From: Kiritimatiellia bacterium | GTDB lineage: Bacteria; Verrucomicrobiota; Kiritimatiellia; B70-G9 | Assembly (NCBI GenBank): GCA_012961745.1 | Contig: DTYT01000070.1 | Location: 1-13,648, forward strand | Reading direction: 5' to 3' | Length of the DNA: 13,648 bases | Notes under the pieces: model-generated | Databases searched by the model: none | The model's input: the letters and a program-made list of their open reading frames with translations, nothing else | Told to the model about the DNA's origin: nothing | Shown: piece after piece, positions 6,451 through 13,022 of the stretch | How positions within the stretch are numbered: position 1 is the stretch's first letter | How the letters are laid out: every line of letters starts with the position of its first letter | Made by a program: the position numbers and the translations under genes

Positions 6451-8157
6451 TCACCGCTGCGGAGATTGGACTCCAGCTGGCAGCTGCGCCGCGAGGGCCG
6501 CGGCAATGCGGAATATGTCCGGGTCATCGGGCGCAAGTAGCCGAGCCTTCCGAATCTGGGAAAACGCCAAATCGGCGCGCCCTTGAAGGTAAAGCGCCAC
6601 CGCGAGGTTCGCATGCGCCGCTGCAGAGTCAGGCCTCAGGCGTACCGCTTCCGCCAGCAGGACTACCGCACCATCCGTATCGCCCCGCATGGCCCGCACA
6701 ATCGCCTCGTTGACGGCAGCCGACACTTCCAGTGGATTGAGATTCCTGGCGCCGCGGAATAATTCTTCGGCCCGCACAAGGTCCCCCCGATGTTTGCTGT
6801 GCAGTCCGAGCCAAATTCGGGCGCGCACGCTTTCCGGCTCGTGGGCCAGCGTTCGGGTCCAGAGCGTGGGGCCGTCACGGTAATCCCGCAGCCGGAAAAG
6901 ACTGATGGAACCCAGCAGGATAAGGAGGCCGGGCAGTGCGATTCGAATCCTCCGCCAGAGGCTTTTCCTGCCGATTGTCCAGCCGATCGCCCCAGCCGCC
7001 AGAAGCGCGTAGCCGGCGGTCATGGCATAGGCGTAGCGCTCTGCAAAAGGATTGAACAGCGGCACAACATTCGATACCGGCATCCAAGTGGTGAGGATCC
7101 ACAGGCATCCCAACGAAATCACCGGATTTGCATTCCGGAAGGCCCAGGCGCCGACAGCCACCAGGGCAAGCGATGCCATGCCCACGTAGAGCCTGACGTC
7201 GTGTAACCCGACTACCGGGGAGACGACGTGATCGATGGCCAGCGGATAGGGAACTACGAGCATCTTCAGATATCGTGCAAACAGCCACGGAGCGGTGAGG
7301 AAATTCGCCGGTGGTCTCAGGGCAAAAGGGGCGAATCTCGTGTCCACAGCTTGGATGGAAGCGGCGGGGTATCCCGCCGGCGGCTTACCGAGGCAAAGAA
7401 ATATGTACCCTGCCGCCAGAACAACCAGCATCCCCAACAGCAGTACGCCCAACGCTCTGTGCGGTCGCAGGGCAGGAAACAGAAGCCACAGCACTGCAAC
7501 CAATACCGGCACTATGAGAGCCGACTCTTTGGAACCCATACCCAGGACCAGAAGAACGGGGAGGCAGAGCATGCCAAGGCACCGATTCCTTCCGGTTCCG
7601 GAAACTACGCAGGCGCACAGCATTGCTGCCAGGAGAAAAAAGGTCAAAAGGATGTCAGGGCGAAAGGCGGCGATGTGAACCGCCTCGCTATTCACGGGAT
7701 GCCACGAGAATACCAGTGCACCAATCAAGGCCGCCACCCGCGCGGATTCGCGGTTCGTACCGGCCAATCGGAGGAGCTTTTCGAGAAACAGAAAAAGCAA
7801 GGAGACCACCGCGACATGGATGATGAGATTGCTCAGGCGCCAGCCGTCTGGAAGGGAGTCCCACAAGAGGTGATCAAGCAGGTAGGTCGCCAGGACAACG
7901 GGCCGCCGGCCGTTGATTATCGAACCATCGGTAAGCGTCTGGAGGCGAATCAAGCGCCGGATAGCGTCGCGCTCTTCAAGAAACCGGTTCTCCTGGATCT
8001 GGCCGATTTCATCGTAAACGAATTCGTATCCCAGGCTGCCGACATATACCAGCAGGGTCAGGAAAGCTAACCCTCCCAGGCATACCCCCCGCCGGCGCAC
8101 GTATCTGGCCAGTGACGGACTTGCCGTTGGACTGTGCCCGGGGTAACGGTCGATCAT
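6451..8157 (-). CDS. Polytopic membrane protein with C-terminal TPRs (TMTC-like, putative GT-C glycosyltransferase)
   Basis: The predicted 568-residue protein has about eleven hydrophobic helices followed by roughly three TPR units in the last 125 residues. The first loop after helix 1 reads GYEFVYDEIGQIQEN, like the [FY]-x-YDD...N loop of TMTC/PMT-type proteins, where acidic residues sit at the active site. HPVNSEAV and a GSKESAL loop further on are also TMTC-like. Enzymes of this class move sugars from lipid-linked donors at the outer face of the inner membrane. Bacterial members are mostly uncharacterised, so substrate and activity are inferred. TPRs would lie at the periplasmic or cytoplasmic end and bind partners. 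The frame is open upstream to 8283, but I chose ATG 8157 (GGTGGGAAG upstream), because the extension has no hydrophobic or family content and would overlap the divergent operon's promoter. The 3' end converges on pntB. Confidence 0.8.
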   Translation of the reverse strand: MIDRYPGHSPTASPSLARYVRRRGVCLGGLAFLTLLVYVGSLGYEFVYDEIGQIQENRFLEERDAIRRLIRLQTLTDGSIINGRRPVVLATYLLDHLLWDSLPDGWRLSNLIIHVAVVSLLFLFLEKLLRLAGTNRESARVAALIGALVFSWHPVNSEAVHIAAFRPDILLTFFLLAAMLCACVVSGTGRNRCLGMLCLPVLLVLGMGSKESALIVPVLVAVLWLLFPALRPHRALGVLLLGMLVVLAAGYIFLCLGKPPAGYPAASIQAVDTRFAPFALRPPANFLTAPWLFARYLKMLVVPYPLAIDHVVSPVVGLHDVRLYVGMASLALVAVGAWAFRNANPVISLGCLWILTTWMPVSNVVPLFNPFAERYAYAMTAGYALLAAGAIGWTIGRKSLWRRIRIALPGLLILLGSISLFRLRDYRDGPTLWTRTLAHEPESVRARIWLGLHSKHRGDLVRAEELFRGARNLNPLEVSAAVNEAIVRAMRGDTDGAVVLLAEAVRLRPDSAAAHANLAVALYLQGRADLAFSQIRKARLLAPDDPDIFRIAAALAAQLPAGVQSPQR

Positions 8158-8325
8158 CCGACTTCCCACCCGGTGATCCTGATCTCCAGGTTCTTTTACC
8201 TTACACGATCCGCCGGGGGCAAACATCTCCGTACTTCGCGTACCGCATGGCACCCGGCCGGAAGAGGGCTTGTCATTGCTCAATCGGGGCGATTACTATT
8301 CAGCGTCTATTGGGCGGGCCTTGAA
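8158..8325. other. Divergent intergenic region upstream of the nucleotide-sugar operon
   Basis: These 168 nt separate the membrane-protein gene (leftward) from the sugar operon (rightward). A rightward promoter is called separately. For the leftward gene only a weak candidate is visible (TTGCCC and GTAAAA, 17 nt apart, minus strand, near 8190-8220). Both neighbouring frames stay open across it, but neither shows family-like residues there. Confidence 0.45.
8270..8299 (+). promoter_or_regulatory. Sigma70-type promoter for the nucleotide-sugar operon
   Basis: TTGTCA at 8270-8275 (one mismatch from TTGACA) and TACTAT at 8294-8299 lie 18 nt apart. Transcription would start near 8306, about 20 nt before the GTG chosen for the first gene, which leaves just enough leader for a ribosome site. 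Its position excludes the far-upstream start of that frame (8134), so promoter and start codon support one another. Confidence 0.5.
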
Positions 8326-9305
8326 GTGGGCGACAGGTTCAAAGGTTCGAGTGTTTTCGTAACGGGTGGGGCGGGCTTCATCGGGTCGAACTGGATCCGC
8401 TACCTGCTGGAGCAAACCGAGGCCCGTGTCACGGTGTACGACAATTTCAGCACGGGGCGGTCCCGCCATCTGCGGCAATGGAAAGATAACCCGCGCCTGA
8501 GAGTGATTGTCGGTGACGTCCGCGAGTTCGGCTCGCTTCGCAGGGCCATGGAAGGACACCGCTGGGTGTTCCATTTGGCCGCGAATTCCGACATTGCACG
8601 CGCGGCGGGAGATCCGGCGATTGATTTCTGGAACGGAACTTATCTGACGCACAACGTACTGGAGGCGATGCGGGAGGTGGAAGCGGAGCGGATATTCTAT
8701 TCGTCGGGCAGCGGGGTATATGGCGATGTTGAACCCGAACCGATTCCGGAGGAGTATCCCCGAATGATTCCAATCTCTACGTATGGGGCAAGCAAACTCG
8801 CCAGCGAGGCGTTGATCAGCGCCTACTGCCACTTGTTCGGTATACGCGGAACGGTCTGCCGGTTCGCCAACATAGTGGGTCCTCATCAGACGCATGGCGT
8901 GGTATACGACTTTGTACGCCGTCTATTGAAGAATCCCGATAAGTTGCTGATCTTCGGGACGGCCGACAAAGTAAACCGTACCTACACGTGGACGACGCGG
9001 TGGGCGCCTTGGCTCTCCTGGCCGAGGCACAAGTGAAGGGCTACGATGTGTTCAATGTGGGCACGGACGATCTCCTGACCGTCAGGGAGATTGCCGATCT
9101 TGTCGTTTCAAGGATGGGGATTGACGAAGTCAAATACGAGTTTACCGGTGGCACGCGGGGATGGAAGGCCGACGTTCCGGTATACCGACTGGATACCACG
9201 CGCATCCGCAACCTGGGATGGTGCAACCGACGGTCCTCTCGCCAGGCCGTGGAAGCAGCCGTGGAGTCGATTCTCGCTGAGGCACAGGAGGAGGTGGCAC
9301 AATGA
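8326..9305 (+). pseudogene. Extended SDR NAD-dependent epimerase/dehydratase, frameshifted
   Basis: The gene reads in two frames. Frame A (GTG 8326 to TGA 9036) starts VGDRFKGSSV and carries the NAD loop GGAGFIG (14-20), YDNFSTGR (38-45), HLAAN (83-87), SSGSGVYGD (126-134, catalytic Ser region) and Y153-GAS-K157, the YxxxK pair. It is family-like through RTY (residues 218-220, codon ending 8985), then turns to nonsense. Frame B resumes at 8988 with VDDAVGALALLAEA, then FNVGTD, GGTRGWKADVP and LGW, up to TGA 9303-9305. Comparison with the homologous gene at 11993 (KNYFLVEE at the same point) shows that 1 or 4 bases are missing between 8985 and 8988. Repaired, the protein would have about 326-327 residues and be a UDP- or GDP-sugar epimerase or dehydratase of unknown specificity. 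The stop overlaps the next ATG (ATGA). It may be a true inactivation or a sequence error. The frame opens further upstream (8134), but the predicted promoter at 8270-8299 favours the GTG. Confidence 0.8.
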
Positions 9306-10303
9306 GGGTGGGGATAATCGGTTCCGGTCTGCAATGCCATCGCCGCGCACCCGTAGTGCGCGAATGGCCCGGCACTGAGCTTGCGGTGATCGCCAGCCGC
9401 CACCGGGACCATGCCAGACGCGCCGCGGAGCGGTTCCAATGTCGATGGACGGACGACTGGCATTCCGTGATAGCCGACGACAGCATAGACATAGTTCTAG
9501 TATGCACGCCGCCATATGTGCACGCGGAGATGAGCATCTCCGCTCTGGAAGCCGGCAAGCACGTCCTCTGCGAGAAGCCCTTGACGCGCACCCTGGACGA
9601 AGCCCGGTACATGTTGGAAGCTTGGAGGAAGTCGGGCAAGGTTCTGAAGTGCGGGTTCAATCACCGGCATCATCCCGCAATATGGGAAGCAAAAAAAATG
9701 GTGGATGCCGGACGGATCGGCAGACCTGTCGCGGGGCGATGTCGCTACGGCATCTGCGGCCGGCCGGATTACGAAAAGGAATGGCGGGCGGATCCGCAGC
9801 AAGCCGCGGGGGGACAATTTATAGAGCAGGGTATCCACGCTATTGATCTTTTCCGGTGGTTCCTGGGTGAAGTAAGCGAGGTAAGCTGCATGACGGCCAT
9901 CCACTACTTCCATCGCCAGCCCTTGGAGGACAATGGAATGGCCCTGCTCAGATTCCGCAGCGGAGCCACGGCCCTCATGCATACCAGTCTGACGCAATGG
10001 AAGAATCTCTTCAGTTTCGAGATCCTCGGCGAGGACGGATATGTCGCCGTGGAGGGGCTGGGCGCCAGCTACGGGACCGAACACCTGATTGTGGGCCGGC
10101 GTGACTTTACCGGGCCGTTCCAAGATCTGGTTACAGAGTATAGAGGTGCGGACCGTTCATGGCGGGAGGAGTGGAAGGAATTCATGGCAGCCGTGGAGGA
10201 GGGCCGGGAGCCGATCGGAAGCGGACGGGATGGACTGGCAGCCATGAAGATCGCCCTGGCCGCATACCAGGCCGAAGAACGTAAGACCGTCATACAACTT
10301 TAG
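9302..10303 (+). CDS. Gfo/Idh/MocA family NAD(P)-dependent oxidoreductase
   Basis: The 333-residue protein fits this family, which oxidises, reduces or epimerises sugars and nucleotide sugars. An N-terminal Rossmann fold opens MRVGIIGSGL, followed by VCTPPYVH (67-74) and C-E-K-P with the likely catalytic Lys92. The C-terminal alpha/beta domain has GGQFIEQGIHAIDLFRWFLGE (170-190) with H179 and D182. Many members have DxGxH at this point; here it is EQGIH, a modest variation. The ATG at 9302 overlaps the previous stop and has AGGAGG about 8 nt upstream, so its translation is probably coupled to the frameshifted epimerase gene. In nucleotide-sugar loci such enzymes often oxidise C3 of a UDP- or GDP-sugar, but the substrate is not evident here. 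Confidence 0.92.
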   Translation: MRVGIIGSGLQCHRRAPVVREWPGTELAVIASRHRDHARRAAERFQCRWTDDWHSVIADDSIDIVLVCTPPYVHAEMSISALEAGKHVLCEKPLTRTLDEARYMLEAWRKSGKVLKCGFNHRHHPAIWEAKKMVDAGRIGRPVAGRCRYGICGRPDYEKEWRADPQQAAGGQFIEQGIHAIDLFRWFLGEVSEVSCMTAIHYFHRQPLEDNGMALLRFRSGATALMHTSLTQWKNLFSFEILGEDGYVAVEGLGASYGTEHLIVGRRDFTGPFQDLVTEYRGADRSWREEWKEFMAAVEEGREPIGSGRDGLAAMKIALAAYQAEERKTVIQL

Positions 10304-10354
10304 GGGTAGATGAATCTCGGCCCGGCATGCGACCGGAGACGGAAGAACGCCGCC

Positions 10355-11308
10355 ATGACAGTTCTTGTAACAGGCGCCGGCGGATTCATCGGACGTTGGC
10401 TTCTGGATGTCCTACGGCGGCGGAACGTTCGAATAGTGGCCTGTTTCCACCACCGCAGTCAGGCTCCCGTTTCGGCCGCGGGCGTGGAATACGCGCGTGG
10501 CGATATTACGGATCGCGCCTGGGTGGCGAAGGTTTTGGACCGCTATCGGCCTGATAGAATCGTCCACCTCGCCGCGCGCAGTCTTGTAGGGCCATCGTGG
10601 GAGAATCCCCGGGACACGTGCCGTGTCAATGTGCTGGGAACCGTGAACCTGCTGGAGGAGCTGAGGAATATTGGTTTTGGGGGGCGGTTACTGTTGGCCT
10701 GCTCGAGCGCGGAATATGCGGCACCCGATCCTCCACGTCCCCTACTGGAAAGCGACCGTCTCTGGCCGGCCAGTATCTATGGGATGAGCAAGCTGTTGGC
10801 CGACCAGATGGCGCAAATATACGGATCCCGCTATGGTTTGGACATCCTCCGCGTGCGCCCCTTTTTTTTGATCGGACCCGGCAAGAGAGGTGATGTCGCC
10901 TCTGATTTCGCCCAAGGTATCGTGAGCATAGAAAGGGGATTGTCCCGGCGACTCTTGGTCGGGAACCTGCATCCGGTAAGGGATTTCTTGGATGTGCGGG
11001 ACGGAGTAGAAGGGTTGGTAACGTGTCTTGATCGGGGGGTGAGCGGGCAAGTATACAATATTTGCTCCGGACGCGGTGTACCGGTGCAGGAACTCTTGGG
11101 GGAGTTCATTGCGCAGGCGCGCTCTCCGGTGGAAGTGGTGGGCGATCCATCCAGAGTGAGGTCACACGATGAGCCGTACAAGGTGGGCGATCCGTCTCGC
11201 ATTCGTTCTTTGGGGTGGAGCCCCCACTATACACTGGAACAGAGCGTGGCTGCGATTCTCGAGTACTGGAGGGCTCAACCGGTTGACCAGCTACGCGAAC
11301 AGGGCTGA
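10355..11308 (+). CDS. SDR reductase resembling GDP-4-dehydro-6-deoxy-D-mannose reductase (RMD family)
   Basis: The 317-residue extended SDR starts MTVLVTGAGGFIG with the NAD(P) loop at residues 7-13. Catalytic residues are S117/S118 in the CSSAEY block and Y142-GMS-K146. RVRPFFLIGPGKRGDVASDFA (167-187) followed by VGNL and RDFLDVRD (209-216) is the RMD-type substrate region; the known RMD motif reads RPFNHIGPGQ. VGDPSRIRSLGW near the C-terminus also fits. RMD reduces GDP-4-keto-6-deoxymannose to GDP-rhamnose; related enzymes act on 6-deoxy-heptoses. No 4,6-dehydratase (GMD) lies in the window to feed it. I chose ATG 10355, with GGAAG 9 nt upstream, because the SDR core begins there; ATG 10310 would add 15 residues (MNLGPACDRRRKNAA) with no family content and is the alternative. 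The 3' end overlaps the next gene by 26 nt. Confidence 0.8.
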   Translation: MTVLVTGAGGFIGRWLLDVLRRRNVRIVACFHHRSQAPVSAAGVEYARGDITDRAWVAKVLDRYRPDRIVHLAARSLVGPSWENPRDTCRVNVLGTVNLLEELRNIGFGGRLLLACSSAEYAAPDPPRPLLESDRLWPASIYGMSKLLADQMAQIYGSRYGLDILRVRPFFLIGPGKRGDVASDFAQGIVSIERGLSRRLLVGNLHPVRDFLDVRDGVEGLVTCLDRGVSGQVYNICSGRGVPVQELLGEFIAQARSPVEVVGDPSRVRSHDEPYKVGDPSRIRSLGWSPHYTLEQSVAAILEYWRAQPVDQLREQG

Positions 11309-12026
11309 CCGGGACATCCAGGTAGTGATTCTGGCCGGCGGGTTGGGTACCCGTGTAAGTCACTTATGGCCCGGGAAGCCCAAATCCCTCATACCAGTTG
11401 CCGGGCAACCATTCATTGGTCATCAGTTGCGACTGCTTGCCGCCAACGGGCTGCACCGCGTCACCTTGTGCATCGGTTTCGGTGCCGAAGCGGTGCAGGA
11501 GTATGTCGGAGATGGGAGACGGTGGGATATGGAGGTGACCTACTCCCACGAGGATTCTGAAGATCTGGCAGGAACCGGTGGTGCTCTGGTACGGGCGCTG
11601 CCCCTGCTGAACGGGCATTTCTTGGTTATCTATGGCGACGCCTATCTGCCGGTCGACTACAAGGCGGCGATTGGCGCCTTCCTCTCACAGCCACTTCCCG
11701 CGATGATGTGCGTATTCCGAAACCGGAATCGCTGGGACCGAAGCAACGCGGAAGTCCGTGAAGGTAAGGTGGTACGTTACTCCAAGCAGGGGACCGCCGA
11801 CCAGTTCGAATTCATCGACTACGGGATGAACTTCTTCCGGCGCAGCGTCATTGAAAGCTACCGGAACTGCCCGCAGCCTTTCGACCTGGCGCTGATTCAA
11901 TCAGACCTGGCTCGCCAGGGTAAGCTGGCCGCGTATGAAGTTTTCACTCGTTTCTATGAAATCGGCAGCCCGGAAGGAGTGGAACAGCTCGAATGGTACC
12001 TGTCAGACAGAAGAACGGAAGAATAG
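11283..12026 (+). CDS. Sugar-phosphate nucleotidylyltransferase (HddC/ManC-like NTP transferase)
   Basis: From the TTG at 11283 this gives 247 residues, the size of small single-domain NTP transferases. GGLGTR (19-24) and KPKSLIP (32-38) are the nucleotide-binding signature; DLAGTGGAL is the purine-contacting loop and VIYGDAYLPVDY holds the metal-binding Asp. FRNRNRWDRSNAEV and FIDYGMNFF are typical of the HddC-like group, which links sugar or heptose 1-phosphates to a nucleotide (GTP in HddC). The base and sugar cannot be fixed by eye. GGAGGG sits 9 nt before the TTG. The frame is open further up to 11169, but that extension lies inside the upstream coding sequence and is out of family. Overlap with both neighbours (26 nt and 34 nt) implies one transcript. 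Its place beside the RMD-like reductase suggests a GDP-sugar, which is inference. Confidence 0.85.
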   Translation: MTSYANRADRDIQVVILAGGLGTRVSHLWPGKPKSLIPVAGQPFIGHQLRLLAANGLHRVTLCIGFGAEAVQEYVGDGRRWDMEVTYSHEDSEDLAGTGGALVRALPLLNGHFLVIYGDAYLPVDYKAAIGAFLSQPLPAMMCVFRNRNRWDRSNAEVREGKVVRYSKQGTADQFEFIDYGMNFFRRSVIESYRNCPQPFDLALIQSDLARQGKLAAYEVFTRFYEIGSPEGVEQLEWYLSDRRTEE

Positions 12027-13015
12027 AGGGTCCCAGGTTACTTGAAGACCGATACAGAAGAATTTTCGTGTCGGGGGGCGCGGGGTTTATCGGCAGTCAT
12101 CTCGTGGACATTCTGGTATCGCAGGGATACGAAGTCACCGCTTACGACAATCTATCTAATGGAAGAATGGAATTCATCGAGCGAAATGTTGGAAAGCCGA
12201 ACTTTACGTTCATCCGGGCGGATATGCTTGACCGGGCGCGGCTCATCGAGGCCGTGCGGGGACACGACTTGGTCTGGCATCTGGCGGCCAATACCGACAT
12301 TATCGGTTCCCATGAGCGGCCGGTACGGGATCTCCGCGATTGTGTCGAAGCTACTTTCAACATGGTCGAGGCCATGCGGCAGTGCGGAATCCGGGATATA
12401 GTTTTCTCCTCCACCGGGGCGGTGTACGGCTCACTGTGTGAGGAGCGCGCTGTCTCGGAAGACGCCGGACCGCTCTGCCCGATCTCGGGGTACGCAGCGG
12501 GGAAGATAGGCAGTGAAGCATTCATCTGCTGTTACTGCCATATGTATGGACTCAGAGGCCGCATCTTTCGGTTCGGAAATGTGATTGGCGCCCGAATGAC
12601 GCATGGTGTGATCTATGATTTCATCAACCGACTCCGGGAAAGTCCTCATAGGCTGCTCATCCGGGGGGACGGACGCCAAGAGAAAAACTACTTTCTAGTG
12701 GAAGAATGTATCGAGGGCATGGCGTTCGGCCTGCTGAATGCGGAGCTCGACGAGGGAAATCCATGCGAAATCTTCAATCTGGGTACCGACAGCGTAACGC
12801 CGGTAACGAAAATCGCCCAGATAGTAACCGAGGAAATGGGCTTGAAAAATACGCGCATCGTGATCGAAGGTACCCCTCGCGCCTGGCCCGGGGACCAACC
12901 CCGTGTCCATATCACGGTGGAAAAGATCAACCGCCTGGGTTGGAAGGCACGCTTAAGCTCGGACGAAGCCGTTCGGACAGCGGTTCGTCGTATGTTGGGA
13001 AAGGAGCAGGGTTGA
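11993..13015 (+). CDS. Extended SDR NAD-dependent epimerase/dehydratase, intact homologue of the 8326 gene
   Basis: The 340-residue protein has the NAD loop GGAGFIG (28-34), YDNLSNGR (51-58), HLAAN (96-100), FSSTGAVYG (138-146) and Y167-AAG-K171. All four strong blocks recur in the frameshifted gene at 8326, together with an unusual shared stretch, THGV[VI]YDF (203-210 here). The two are clearly homologous but not close copies. Extended SDRs of this type epimerise or dehydrate UDP-, GDP- or dTDP-sugars; specificity is unknown. The first 20 residues precede the core and are polar; AGGAG is 13 nt upstream of ATG 11993, a rather long spacing, and no better start is visible before the core. The start overlaps the nucleotidylyltransferase gene by 34 nt. 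A degraded first copy would leave this as the only working enzyme of the pair. Confidence 0.9.
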   Translation: MVPVRQKNGRIEGPRLLEDRYRRIFVSGGAGFIGSHLVDILVSQGYEVTAYDNLSNGRMEFIERNVGKPNFTFIRADMLDRARLIEAVRGHDLVWHLAANTDIIGSHERPVRDLRDCVEATFNMVEAMRQCGIRDIVFSSTGAVYGSLCEERAVSEDAGPLCPISGYAAGKIGSEAFICCYCHMYGLRGRIFRFGNVIGARMTHGVIYDFINRLRESPHRLLIRGDGRQEKNYFLVEECIEGMAFGLLNAELDEGNPCEIFNLGTDSVTPVTKIAQIVTEEMGLKNTRIVIEGTPRAWPGDQPRVHITVEKINRLGWKARLSSDEAVRTAVRRMLGKEQG

Positions 13016-13022
13016 CATAGAA

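Noticed and set aside
7228..8070. A 280-codon open frame on the plus strand
   Set aside because: It is antisense to the membrane protein, rich in Arg, Gln and Gly with no family motif or ribosome site; a GC-driven shadow.
10861..10870. T-run after a GC-rich stretch, like an intrinsic terminator
   Set aside because: It lies in the middle of the reductase coding sequence (encoding part of RPFFLIGPG) and has no stem before it.
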